Shown here: piece by piece, positions 41,892 to 49,967 of the stretch
Layout of the letters: each line of letters opens with the position of its first letter
Position numbering within the stretch: position 1 is the first letter of the stretch
Source of the DNA: an uncultured Candidatus Saccharibacteria bacterium
Lineage (GTDB): Bacteria > Patescibacteriota > Saccharimonadia > Saccharimonadales > Saccharimonadaceae
Assembly: GCA_947095985.1 (NCBI GenBank)
Contig: CAMUPZ010000001.1
Location: 14,811-78,810 of the forward strand
Direction: 5' to 3'
Length of the DNA: 64,000 nt
Notes under the pieces: generated by a model
Seen by the model: the letters and a program-made list of their open reading frames with translations, nothing else
What the model was told of the DNA's origin: nothing
Database searches by the model: none
Program-made: the position numbers and the translations under genes

Positions 41892-43032
41892 CGCTCACAG
41901 TCACCAAAATTGTTAATATTAATAAAATCAACATGCCGGTAGCTTGAATATTTTCTTCACGCTCTTTCGTCAGCTCTTTCTTAAAAATACGGAATATCGC
42001 CATCGTAAACCAGCGCCCACCATCAAGTGCTGGTATTGGCAATATGTTCATTACCGCCAGCGTCAGTGAAATCAACGCCGCCACAAAAATGACTTGGGCT
42101 ATTCCAGAATTAACCACCGACGGAAATAGCACGCCCAATATACCAATCGGCCCGGCGACGTTTTCGCCAACAGAAGACAAATCAGCACGGGCTGACTGCT
42201 TTGACTGTTCGGAGCCAAAAATCTGCCCGAATAAACCATGTGCGGTTTTCGCCAGCAGTACGCCAACACCTTTTATAGTCTCATAAGACAGCTGTCCGGT
42301 CGTCGCTATCCCCATAATAGGCGCTGACCAAGTGCTGTATATTTTTTCTGACTGACTAGGAACAACCCCCAAATATCCACCAGCTTTGGCAGTCTGTTCA
42401 GAATTTAACTGCACATCAATCAACGACTCTTTGCCATCACGACTATACTTAATTGGCACTTTTTTGCCAGCGTTCTGCTTAGTTATAATTGGCAATTTTT
42501 CCGCCTCATTCAGTGGTTGATTATTTATGTCAATCAATTGATCGCCCACTTTAATCCCTGCTCTATCAGCCGGCGAGTCGGGAGTAATTTTTACCACCGA
42601 TACCGGCGAACGACGTACTTCAGTGTCAAATGGCAACTGGACCTGATTCGACAACACCTTTGGTAGCCCAATTACCGCCAGAACCGTAAACAAAATAATT
42701 GCCGTCAGCCAGTTCATCATAACGCCGGCTAGCAAAATCTTGGTTTTTACCCAAAATGTCGAACCACCATACGTACCTTTGCCCTTCGCTGAATCATACT
42801 CGCCTTTTAGACGAACAAATCCACCAAGTGGCAACCAGTTTAGGCTGAAAATCACGTTTTCACCTAAAAAGCTCCGCTTAACTTTCCACTTTTTTGCAGC
42901 TGGCGGAAATCCAATCCCGAACTCCTCAACCTTAACGCCGTTTCGCTTAGCCGCCAGTGCGTGACCCAACTCGTGCAAGACCACCAGCGACATAAGCAAA
43001 AATAGACCTAAAAGAATCCCCCAAACAATCAT
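41872..43032 (-). CDS. rseP: Site-2 protease RseP
   Basis: Intramembrane zinc metalloprotease that cuts membrane-anchored regulators and leftover signal peptides. HELGH at residues 20-24 provides the zinc ligands together with the DGG motif near residue 348 (PALDGGRWF). Between them lies one PDZ domain (about 125-205, with ITPDSPADRAGIKVGDQLIDINN). The 386-residue length is normal. It overlaps uppS by 4 nt (ATGA). In many bacteria rseP follows dxr and cdsA here; both are absent. Confidence 0.95.
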   Translation of the reverse strand: MIVWGILLGLFLLMSLVVLHELGHALAAKRNGVKVEEFGIGFPPAAKKWKVKRSFLGENVIFSLNWLPLGGFVRLKGEYDSAKGKGTYGGSTFWVKTKILLAGVMMNWLTAIILFTVLAVIGLPKVLSNQVQLPFDTEVRRSPVSVVKITPDSPADRAGIKVGDQLIDINNQPLNEAEKLPIITKQNAGKKVPIKYSRDGKESLIDVQLNSEQTAKAGGYLGVVPSQSEKIYSTWSAPIMGIATTGQLSYETIKGVGVLLAKTAHGLFGQIFGSEQSKQSARADLSSVGENVAGPIGILGVLFPSVVNSGIAQVIFVAALISLTLAVMNILPIPALDGGRWFTMAIFRIFKKELTKEREENIQATGMLILLILTILVTVSDVGKLL

Positions 43033-43724
43033 TTACCAAACCGCCTATTCCGATTAGCATACTCCTCTAAAATCACCGCCACATCGTCAGTAGTCATGTC
43101 TGGCCAATTTTTCTCCACAAACATCAGCTCGCTATAGGCCGAACGCCACAACATAAAATTACTGAGACGCTGCTCGCTAGAAGTCCTAACAATCAAATCA
43201 CAGGGCGGCACATCTGGCGCATATATATTTTGCGCTACTAACTCCGGTGTAACATCCTCGGCAGGAACCCCAGATTGAACAATTTTTTTAACCGCATCAG
43301 CAATCTCCAAATGTCCACCATAATTTAGACATAAGACCAATTCGCCACTATCTAAATTAGCTGTCTTTGCTTCAGCATCGTCAATTGCCTCAACTAGCGC
43401 GTCCGACAACTCATCCCTAGATCCAATCACCCTCAGGCGTATATTGTTCTCAATAAATGCCGGCAAGTCAGCCTTCAGCATCTTTAACAGTAATTTCATC
43501 AAGTGGCCAACCTCTTCCTCTGATCGTTTCCAGTTTTCCGTACTAAAAACATAAGCACTGACATATTTTACGCCACTCTGAAGCGTTTCTAAAGCCACAT
43601 CTTTCAGTGCATTATAGCCCGCCAAGTGACCTTCGTACGCCGGCAAACCATGCTGCTTGGCCCATCGTCGATTTCCATCCACGATAAAACCAATATGTTG
43701 CGGCAACTCTGATTTTCTATTCAT
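43029..43724 (-). CDS. uppS: Undecaprenyl diphosphate synthase
   Basis: Makes the C55 lipid carrier from farnesyl diphosphate and isopentenyl diphosphate by cis-prenyl transfer. The catalytic Asp16 is in FIVDGNRRWA, followed by SAYVFSTENWKR and the C-terminal LIVRTSSEQRLSNFMLWRSAYSELMF. I start it at ATG 43724 behind GGAGGG rather than at 43745. That gives 231 residues and an 8-nt overlap with the nucleotidyltransferase gene. Since no MEP-pathway gene is seen, the isoprenoid precursors may be imported. Confidence 0.95.
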   Translation of the reverse strand: MNRKSELPQHIGFIVDGNRRWAKQHGLPAYEGHLAGYNALKDVALETLQSGVKYVSAYVFSTENWKRSEEEVGHLMKLLLKMLKADLPAFIENNIRLRVIGSRDELSDALVEAIDDAEAKTANLDSGELVLCLNYGGHLEIADAVKKIVQSGVPAEDVTPELVAQNIYAPDVPPCDLIVRTSSEQRLSNFMLWRSAYSELMFVEKNWPDMTTDDVAVILEEYANRNRRFGK

Positions 43725-44136
43725 TTTTTGCCCTCCACTCATCAATTAATTCAACATCTCGAATATCTTTTTCTCGCCCGCGCCAATTTTTCCATCGTCG
43801 TAAAAATTCCAAATTAACAAACCTAACGTCATCACACACCACTGAATAGCTCAATAAATCGTCATAGCCAACAACCTGACCGTCAAACTCCCAACCGTCC
43901 CACAACTCAGCCGAGCCATCAATCTTTACAAAATACGGACGCTGATTACCATCAAGCTTTTTAGTCCAATCGCCATAATCTTTAGAAAGTTTTTTTATCA
44001 ACTCAGGGCTCGCTACAATATCAACATCTTCAGCCCGACGAATTCCTAATTGGTCTAAAATACCACTGCCAATAACAATAATCTGCTCAAGAGGCAGCCC
44101 CAACTCTTTTACTCTATCAGCAAAAGTTTCGCTCAT
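43717..44136 (-). CDS. Small nucleotidyltransferase-like protein
   Basis: A 139-residue protein with a GSGILDQLG motif (residues 23-31) followed by EDVDIVAS, which fits the GS...DxD site of the DNA polymerase beta-like nucleotidyltransferase fold. Other conserved-looking segments are VVGYDDLLSYSV and LRRWKNWRGREKDIRDVELI, the latter similar to the end of small toxin/antitoxin-like or aminoglycoside nucleotidyltransferases. It sits between frr and uppS, overlapping both, an unusual gene for this cluster. The substrate is not known. Confidence 0.7.
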   Translation of the reverse strand: MSETFADRVKELGLPLEQIIVIGSGILDQLGIRRAEDVDIVASPELIKKLSKDYGDWTKKLDGNQRPYFVKIDGSAELWDGWEFDGQVVGYDDLLSYSVVCDDVRFVNLEFLRRWKNWRGREKDIRDVELIDEWRAKNE

Positions 44137-44690
44137 TAAACAGTCAAGACGTCCTTTTCCTTCGCCTTAAACGCCTCATCGATTTGCGCCTGCATTTTAC
44201 TCATTAAGCTATCAACTTCCTTCTCGACCAACTTCAAGTCATCTTCGCTTAGCTCTTTTGTATCCTTCATCCGCTTTGCTTCTTTTAGGGCGTCCTGACG
44301 GATATTTCGCATCGCAATTCGAGCCTCCTCAACCTTCTCGCTCACCTGCTTTACTAACTGACGACGGCGCTCTTCAGTTAAAGCTGGGACTGGCACGCGC
44401 ACCACTCGTCCATCGTCAGACGGATTAAATCCTAAGCTCTGGTTGTCGCGAATTGCAGAAGTAATTGCAGTAATATTACCTGGATCAAATGGCGTCACCA
44501 GCAGCGTCTGAGCTTCTGGTGCAGTAATATTAGCCACTTGATTAAGCGGCATTTTTGTACCATAAGCCTCAACCATAACACCATCCAGCATTCCAGCATG
44601 CGCTCGGCCCGTTCGAACTTTCTTCAATTCATCTTGGAAAAAGCCAAATGCGGCATTCATTTTCTCTTCATAAGGGTTTGTGTCAAACAT
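44136..44690 (-). CDS. frr: Ribosome recycling factor
   Basis: Splits the post-termination ribosome together with EF-G. The protein is about 184 residues with RTGRAHAGMLDGVMVEAYG, PLNQVANITAPEAQTLLVTPFDP and PVPALTEERRRQLVKQVSEKVEEARIAMRNIRQDA, all typical. I start it at ATG 44690 (MFDTNPYEEK), because GGAGG is immediately upstream; the TTG at 44702 would overlap that site. It opens the cluster frr-NTase-uppS-rseP-CPBP-proS. Confidence 0.96.
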   Translation of the reverse strand: MFDTNPYEEKMNAAFGFFQDELKKVRTGRAHAGMLDGVMVEAYGTKMPLNQVANITAPEAQTLLVTPFDPGNITAITSAIRDNQSLGFNPSDDGRVVRVPVPALTEERRRQLVKQVSEKVEEARIAMRNIRQDALKEAKRMKDTKELSEDDLKLVEKEVDSLMSKMQAQIDEAFKAKEKDVLTV

Positions 44691-44715
44691 ATATTCCTCC
44701 AATTTATCTACCGCT

Positions 44716-44774
44716 ATTATACCAAACTTCAGGCGCCTTGTCTGCTAATTTCACCTATTGACCCGTGATATAAT
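44716..44774. promoter_or_regulatory. Divergent promoters of frr (-) and recF (+)
   Basis: Minus strand: TGG-TATAAT (44716-44724) with a leader of about 20 nt carrying GGAGG for frr. Plus strand: TATAAT (44769-44774) just 6 nt before the GTG start of recF, so recF should be leaderless with a GTG start. The pair shows both modes side by side. Confidence 0.7.
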
Positions 44775-44780
44775 AACAGA

Positions 44781-45833
44781 GTGATTTCTAAGATTAAGCT
44801 ATATAATTTCCGATCTTACAGCCTACATGAAGCAACGTTTAGTGATTCTGGTACAGTTATCGTTGGGCCAAACGGCACCGGCAAAACAAATCTACTTGAA
44901 GCGGTTTACGTAGCCTTACGCGGTAGTAGTTTTCGTGGCAGTCTTAGTGATTGCATGACATTTAACGCCCCTCAAACAGTTATTCACCTAGAGGGGGACT
45001 TTGGCACAAGGCGAATTAAATTAAACACAGCATCAGGAAAAATTAGCAAAGAATTCATCATTAACGATAATAAATCAAAGGCCTTGACCAGGAAAAGCCG
45101 TTTGCCTGTAGTCCTGTTTGAGCCAAGTGAGCTACGTTTAATCTCCTCCTCTCCTTCCCGCAGGCGCGATTTTCTAGATGGGCTAATTGCTCGACTTGAC
45201 TCCAAATACGACACTGACCTGCGAGCCTTCAATCGCACACTATTACAGCGCAACGAGCTCCTAAAATCCCATCAAGAAGATTCACAAATCTGGCGCGATA
45301 ACCTGTTTGCATGGGATATAAAATTTGTTCAATACGCAACCAACGTAACCCAAAAAAGAGCTAAATTTCTCCAAGCTAACGAGCCTCGTATAAAAAATTT
45401 ATACGAATCACTAGCGGGGAAAAATACACAATTATCAATAGAGTATAGCGCCACTGCACCCCTAGAAAACTACGACCAATCTTTACTTGACCGCCTAGAG
45501 AAAGCTCGCGAATATGAAATTGCCACAGGCTTCACTTCTGTCGGCCCACACCGTGAAGATTTCACAATTTTTCTCCATGACCAGCCCGCCGTTAAGGTTG
45601 CCTCACGTGGCGAAATGCGCACTATTATGCTAGCCTTTAAGCTACTAGAATTGGAGCTCCAAACAGAAATCAGCCAATCGCGACCATTAATTCTACTAGA
45701 CGACGTTTTCTCGGAGCTAGACGCCACACGCGAAAAACTCCTCCAGGAAACCATTCAGCATCATCAATTCATCGTCACCACAACAGACGCACGACACCAA
45801 AAAGACGGCTGCTTAATTATTTCCACGCAATAA
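44781..45833 (+). CDS. recF: DNA replication and repair protein RecF
   Basis: SMC-like ATPase that targets RecOR to gaps. The 350-residue protein has Walker A GPNGTGKTNLLEAVY (near residue 30), the signature TSVGPHREDF and Walker B PLILLDDVFSELD. Unusually it is not next to dnaA/dnaN in this window. It starts with GTG, 6 nt after TATAAT, with no ribosome binding site. A bidirectional terminator follows. Confidence 0.93.
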   Translation: MISKIKLYNFRSYSLHEATFSDSGTVIVGPNGTGKTNLLEAVYVALRGSSFRGSLSDCMTFNAPQTVIHLEGDFGTRRIKLNTASGKISKEFIINDNKSKALTRKSRLPVVLFEPSELRLISSSPSRRRDFLDGLIARLDSKYDTDLRAFNRTLLQRNELLKSHQEDSQIWRDNLFAWDIKFVQYATNVTQKRAKFLQANEPRIKNLYESLAGKNTQLSIEYSATAPLENYDQSLLDRLEKAREYEIATGFTSVGPHREDFTIFLHDQPAVKVASRGEMRTIMLAFKLLELELQTEISQSRPLILLDDVFSELDATREKLLQETIQHHQFIVTTTDARHQKDGCLIISTQ

Positions 45834-45870
45834 AAATCCGCCCTCTCGCGTGAAGGCGGATTTATTTTTC
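45831..45870. terminator. Bidirectional terminator between recF and the convergent gene
   Basis: An 8-bp perfect stem AATCCGCC (45835-45842) with GGCGGATT (45855-45862) has TATTTTT after it on the plus strand and TTTTTATT after it on the minus strand. Confidence 0.85.
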
Positions 45871-45880
45871 CTAGGCTTAT

Positions 45881-46216
45881 TTATGCTTGAATCGCATCAG
45901 AATTATTAACTAATTCGCCCAGAACAATCGCCACATTATCTTCGATGATCTCATCATATTCTGGAATTCGCTCACGAATCCATGCGTCAATTTCTTCAGC
46001 TGACGCGTCATTGTCCTGCATCTGCACCAACTCTTTCAGCTGATCATCATCCAGAGATTCAACGATTTCTTCGCCAATTTGGCTATTGATCGTATCTTCT
46101 ACGTGCTGGATTAACGCCTGCATCTGATCATCTGGTAAATTGATGCCGACTGAATTCAGCTGCGCCTTGGTGACTATTGTTGCTCGAATGTTTAATTGGG
46201 TTTGGTCGTTATTCAT
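45881..46216 (-). CDS. Small acidic protein, 111 aa (DUF5663-like)
   Basis: A very acidic, all-helical soluble protein without signal peptide, with segments such as NLPDDQMQALIQHVEDTINSQIGEEIVESL and EIDAWIRERIPEYDEIIEDNVAIVLGEL. Short acidic proteins of this type, some labelled DUF5663, are common in Patescibacteria, but the match is from memory and uncertain. It follows the coiled-coil protein gene by 41 nt on the same strand; an AAGG lies farther upstream than ideal. Function unknown. Confidence 0.65.
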   Translation of the reverse strand: MNNDQTQLNIRATIVTKAQLNSVGINLPDDQMQALIQHVEDTINSQIGEEIVESLDDDQLKELVQMQDNDASAEEIDAWIRERIPEYDEIIEDNVAIVLGELVNNSDAIQA

Positions 46217-46257
46217 GATTTTATGATATCCTTTTTATTTTTTATTATCAATTATGC

Positions 46258-47304
46258 TTATTTGTTACTATCTGACTCTACTGGATCAAGCCTGTCTGCC
46301 ACCCTTCTGGCGAGCCTACCAGCTCCTGATGAAATACTCTTACCGAGCTGCTTCATCCAGTCAGCACCCTTGCCAGCAACTCGCGCAATTTTCTCTTTAG
46401 CAGATTCCCACTTATCGCCAAGGTATTCCCTACGAGCCTCTCTTCGTTTAGTCTTACGCTCCTTGGCAGCTGCAGCACGATCTCTTATTTTCTCCTTGAT
46501 TTCATTTATTGCTACTTCAGTATTGTGAATTTTTTCCTCAGTAGAATCAATCGTATATTTGAGATTATCTACATCAAGCTTAGCACTCTCTAATGCCATA
46601 TTAGCCGCCATACTTAAATTATATTTTTCAGCAGCCTTTAGACGTAATTTCTTATTAGACGGATCAGCATCTGAAGCTTGCTTGGCCTTATCAGCCTCAG
46701 CGGCCGCCTTCTTAGCCCTTTCTTCCGCTTCTCGTCGCTCCTTCTCTGCTTTCTCCAACTTGGCAGCCGCTTCTTTTTGCTCTTGCTTAGAATTTTTTAC
46801 AGCCTCTTTATTGCTATCAATCGTCGACTTGTCAGCCTCATTATCTGCCTTATCCTGCTCTCGCGCTTGGCGGTATTGTTGTCTTTCGGCCTCACGCTCA
46901 CTTCGAGATACGTCTCGATCTCCTGCACGCATTTCACGCTGCCACTGCCTCACCCTCTTGCGTGTACGAGCTTCTGCCGCTTTTTGAGAAATAACTTCAC
47001 GACCACCCGCAAATAATTCTGCAGCCTTGGCTTTTGCTGCAGTATAGGCGTTGCTGATTCTTTCCTTAGCTTGACCAGCCCTTTCTGCAACCTGCCCAGG
47101 TAATTCAGAGCCACGACTCACTCCAATATAAAAGCTCTCGGACAATTTTTTCCATGTCTTAGAAAAACCTTCCTTCACCTTAGTCTTTAACGCATCCACC
47201 TTTTCTTTACCATCAGCAATTCGCTCATCACGCGTTTTCTTCTGTGGCTCCATATATGTAACTTCCGGAGAAGCGGCTGTATTTTTGCCTAACGTTTCAC
47301 TCAT
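46258..47304 (-). CDS. Hypothetical Ala/Lys/Glu-rich coiled-coil protein, 348 aa
   Basis: A highly charged helical protein. The central part (about residues 105-300) is a long coiled coil rich in Ala, Lys, Glu and Arg, with many RR/KR/ER pairs (REAERQQYRQAREQDK, EKERREAEERAKKAAAEADKAK). The ends are shorter amphipathic segments, the last with SISSGAGRLARRVADRL. No signal peptide or membrane helix is visible. It may be a nucleoid-associated, structural or secreted effector protein; none can be chosen. It has its own consensus promoter within a large inverted repeat. Confidence 0.65.
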   Translation of the reverse strand: MSETLGKNTAASPEVTYMEPQKKTRDERIADGKEKVDALKTKVKEGFSKTWKKLSESFYIGVSRGSELPGQVAERAGQAKERISNAYTAAKAKAAELFAGGREVISQKAAEARTRKRVRQWQREMRAGDRDVSRSEREAERQQYRQAREQDKADNEADKSTIDSNKEAVKNSKQEQKEAAAKLEKAEKERREAEERAKKAAAEADKAKQASDADPSNKKLRLKAAEKYNLSMAANMALESAKLDVDNLKYTIDSTEEKIHNTEVAINEIKEKIRDRAAAAKERKTKRREARREYLGDKWESAKEKIARVAGKGADWMKQLGKSISSGAGRLARRVADRLDPVESDSNK

Positions 47305-47348
47305 ATATTTCCTTTTTTTGTTTTTACTGTCATTTTTGATATGTACTC

Positions 47349-47401
47349 ATACTAGCACATATTTGTAATATTGTCAATATGCTTATGATAAATATTGACA
47401 A
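47349..47401 (-). promoter_or_regulatory. Promoter with inverted repeat upstream of the coiled-coil gene
   Basis: TTGACA (47372-47377), a 17-bp spacer and TAGTAT (47349-47354) on the minus strand. The -35 lies inside a perfect 10-bp inverted repeat (TTGTCAATAT at 47371-47380, ATATTGACAA at 47392-47401, 11-bp spacer), which could be a repressor site or a second, overlapping promoter on the other strand. Confidence 0.6.
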
Positions 47402-47435
47402 AATAAAAAATCGGCCGCATTGCTACAGCCGATTT
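47402..47435 (-). terminator. Terminator after tsf
   Basis: AAATCGGC (47408-47415) pairs with GCCGATTT (47428-47435); on the minus strand TTTATTTTG follows the stem. It abuts the inverted repeat of the next promoter. Confidence 0.75.
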
Positions 47436-47453
47436 ATTTCTGTATGTGAAAAT

Positions 47454-48050
47454 TTATTCGCTGACGCCCAGCTCAATTCGCTTAAATTGGCGAACTACGA
47501 TGTTCTCACCTAATTTAGCAATTGCTTCTTTAACGTGCTGTTCAACGGTCTTGGAGTCGTCCAAGATGTACGCTTGGCTCATCAACACTTGCTCAGCAAA
47601 GTGCTTGTTCAGCTGACCAGCCACAATCTTCTCGCGCATCTCTTCAGGCTTGCTTGCTAGTGCCTCGCTGGTCATCAATTCCGCCTTTACCCGCTCCATT
47701 TCCTCAGCTGGAATATCCTCTGTAGAAGCATACTTTGGGCTCATCGCGGCAATCTGCATAGCAATTTCGTGCGCCAACGTCTTAAAGTCGTCCAAGCGAG
47801 CCACAAAGTCAGTCTCACAGTTAACCTCGACGATCACGCCAATTCGACCAGAGTGGACATAGCTTTCGATCAAGCCTTCACGCGCTTCACGGTCGCCTTT
47901 TTTCTCAGCCTTAGTCAAGCCTTTTTTGCGCATCTCTTCCAGTGCCTTGTCAAAGTCGCCATCAGCTTCAACCAACGCCTTCTTTGCGTCGGTCAAACCT
48001 ACGCCAGTCAATTCACGCAGTTTTTTAATGTCATCAACAGAAACGCCCAT
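47454..48050 (-). CDS. tsf: Elongation factor Ts, short form
   Basis: Exchanges GDP for GTP on EF-Tu. The 198-residue protein has the N-terminal UBA-like part KKLRELTGVGLTDAKKALVEADGDFDKA, the EF-Tu contact TDFVAR motif in VNCETDFVARLDDF, and one core subdomain ending in QAYILDDSKTVEQHVKEA. It lacks most of the second core subdomain found in E. coli Tsf (283), as in many other short forms. It follows rpsB by one base with GGAG before the start, the usual rpsB-tsf operon. Confidence 0.95.
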   Translation of the reverse strand: MGVSVDDIKKLRELTGVGLTDAKKALVEADGDFDKALEEMRKKGLTKAEKKGDREAREGLIESYVHSGRIGVIVEVNCETDFVARLDDFKTLAHEIAMQIAAMSPKYASTEDIPAEEMERVKAELMTSEALASKPEEMREKIVAGQLNKHFAEQVLMSQAYILDDSKTVEQHVKEAIAKLGENIVVRQFKRIELGVSE

Positions 48051-48051
48051 C

Positions 48052-48780
48052 CTATTTCTCCTCTTTTTTCACTGGTTTTTCTTCAGTTTTTACGCTACCC
48101 GCACCTTCGGCAACAGCTTCAGTGAAATAATCCAACAACAATTGAATACCCTTGATAGCGTCGTCGTTACCAGGGATGACGTAGTCGATGCCAGTTGGAT
48201 TGACATTGGTATCAACGATAGCAAATACCGGCACACCCAACGTCTGAGCCTCACGTACTGCATTTGCATCAGTCAAGGCGTCAACCACGACCACTGCGCC
48301 TGGCTTACCCATCAAGTCTTTGATGCCGCCATATTTAACGTTCAAGCTATCGATTTCCTCTTGGAAACGCTGTACTTCCAATTTGTTGTAGCGCTTTTCC
48401 AAATCACCTGACGCCATGCGCTTTTCCAAGTTCTTCAGCTTTTTGATCTGCTGAGTAATCGTCGCGCCGTTGGTCAACATACCGCCAATCCAGCGTTCAA
48501 CCACATATGGCTGATTGATCTTTTCAGCAGCCTGACGCACCACGTCTTTGGCTTGCTTTTTCGTACCAACAAACAATACTTTGCGGCCTGACGCTGCGAT
48601 TTTTGTTAGTTCTGGCAATGCCTTGTCCAATGCCTCAACTGTCTTGACCAAGTCAATGATGTGGCTGTCCTGACGCTTAGAGTGAATATACGGCGCCATC
48701 TTTGGGTGCCAGCGGCTGGTTTTGTGTCCAAAATGAACACCTGACTCCAGCAAAGCCTTAATGTCTACCTTTACAGACAT
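48052..48780 (-). CDS. rpsB: Small ribosomal subunit protein uS2
   Basis: uS2 is a late-binding 30S protein. Typical segments are LLESGVHFGHKTSRWHPKM, FVGTKKQAKDVVRQAAEK, RWIGGMLTNGATI and VVVDALTDANAVREAQTLGVPVFAIVDTN. The start at 48780 (MSVKVDIKALL) is preferred to the earlier ATG at 48801, because AAGGAG is 6 nt upstream. A Lys/Glu tail ends the 242-residue protein. pyrH, often next in this operon, is absent. Confidence 0.97.
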   Translation of the reverse strand: MSVKVDIKALLESGVHFGHKTSRWHPKMAPYIHSKRQDSHIIDLVKTVEALDKALPELTKIAASGRKVLFVGTKKQAKDVVRQAAEKINQPYVVERWIGGMLTNGATITQQIKKLKNLEKRMASGDLEKRYNKLEVQRFQEEIDSLNVKYGGIKDLMGKPGAVVVVDALTDANAVREAQTLGVPVFAIVDTNVNPTGIDYVIPGNDDAIKGIQLLLDYFTEAVAEGAGSVKTEEKPVKKEEK

Positions 48781-48863
48781 TCTCTTCTCCTTTTGCCTCA
48801 TCCGCTCACGATGTGGAGTGTGAAACGGATTGTGTCATTAAAATTAGTTACTTGGCAATTATA
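48781..48863 (-). promoter_or_regulatory. rpsB promoter and leader
   Basis: TGG-TATAAT (48858-48866 with the extension) should start a leader of about 70 nt. The leader can form an imperfect hairpin (ATCCG and CAC arms paired with GTG and CGGAT arms) upstream of AAGGAG. Feedback by S2 on its own leader is known in other bacteria; whether this hairpin does so is inference. Confidence 0.5.
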
Positions 48864-48889
48864 CCAAATAGTCAATAAATCTGCAAATA

Positions 48890-49876
48890 TTACCCTTTCT
48901 CTAGCAATTGTCTAAATCGCGATAGACCGTCGAAATTTTTACCGTTTAGATACGGTCGCACTATATTTGCCAATGCCGGCAGATTTAGCTCATCAATGCC
49001 CTCTCCTTTGAGAATTCCTCTTTTGATAGCACAGTACGCTATGCCATCAACTTCATAGCCAAATGTGTTATCGGTCGAAGAATGTATACCCGTTACCCTG
49101 CTCATACCTTCAGCATCAGGACTATTCTTGAGTCTGTAGCAAGCCTCTACGGGATATGTCGCTCCTCCATACTGAGAGTACGCACTTATGCCGCCATCAA
49201 GATAATCTCCACTGGCCGCCATAACCAAAACACTTGCCTCATGATCCTCAGGATCATTATCTACTTCAAATCCTGCAATTCGCTCCTTTACCTGATTGCC
49301 GCTAACAATCCAATCATCAAGAAATAAAATCTTAGAACTCTTGTCAATCCCACCTCTACCGCCATACACTTTCAGTCTACCTTCACATTCTTCGAATTCA
49401 TCGTCTGGAAATTTAGATAAGACCAGACTTAAAATATACTGGCTACTTTTCATCTCTTTGTCATCGCGGCACTGACTTAGTGAATTTCCCACGTCAACAT
49501 AGACGGGTTTATTATCGACTTCCAAATGATGCCTAAGCCTTTTCGCTAGCGCTGTTGCCGCAAAATGCAATTCTGGCATACCCAAAAAAGTCAATTCACT
49601 TCTTAATTCTCTAGCGTCACCCTTTCTGTAATCAGGTAAATACGGCTCGACCATTTCCATAAAATATAAAAATTCATTCAGAGCTTCATATTCAGTTGTT
49701 TTACGTTGCATCCATCTAAAGCAAGGATCGCTCGTCATCGTGTCAAGATATTCATCTGTACATACATAAGATACAGGGCTAGCTCGACTAATATCTTTAG
49801 CCTGTGACGATAAATCTGGTAGTGTCGTCGGATTTAACCTATCCAAAACACCAGAACTAGTTGACAACTCAATCAT
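48890..49876 (-). CDS. Hypothetical protein with phosphoribosyltransferase-like motif, 328 aa
   Basis: I do not recognise the whole protein, but ILFLDDWIVSGNQ (Asp187-Asp188, Ser192-Gly193) resembles the PRPP loop of type I phosphoribosyltransferases, as in VDDvxxTG. Before it lie a helical region (about 60-120) and PVYVDVGNSL; after it VLVMAASGDYLDGG and SQYGGATYPVEACYRL. If the fold is right, the N-terminal 120 residues are an extra domain. There is no signal peptide and no operon partner. CATAAT lies 6 nt before the ATG, so it should be leaderless. Confidence 0.6.
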   Translation of the reverse strand: MIELSTSSGVLDRLNPTTLPDLSSQAKDISRASPVSYVCTDEYLDTMTSDPCFRWMQRKTTEYEALNEFLYFMEMVEPYLPDYRKGDARELRSELTFLGMPELHFAATALAKRLRHHLEVDNKPVYVDVGNSLSQCRDDKEMKSSQYILSLVLSKFPDDEFEECEGRLKVYGGRGGIDKSSKILFLDDWIVSGNQVKERIAGFEVDNDPEDHEASVLVMAASGDYLDGGISAYSQYGGATYPVEACYRLKNSPDAEGMSRVTGIHSSTDNTFGYEVDGIAYCAIKRGILKGEGIDELNLPALANIVRPYLNGKNFDGLSRFRQLLEKG

Positions 49877-49882
49877 ACCTAT

Positions 49883-49911
49883 ATTATGTCATAATTTCGC
49901 CAAAATAGCAA
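49883..49911 (-). promoter_or_regulatory. Leaderless promoter of the PRTase-like gene
   Basis: TTGCTA (49906-49911), a 17-bp spacer and CATAAT (49883-49888) on the minus strand, ending 6 nt before the ATG. Confidence 0.55.
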
Positions 49912-49929
49912 AGTTAAGGTTACGGACTT

Positions 49930-49958
49930 TTGACATTTTCCGATAAATTATGTACAAT
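49930..49958 (+). promoter_or_regulatory. L31 promoter
   Basis: Consensus TTGACA (49930-49935), a 17-bp spacer and TACAAT (49953-49958). The ATG begins 9 nt later, so the leader would be 0-3 nt long. Confidence 0.7.
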
Positions 49959-49967
49959 TGAACAGTT

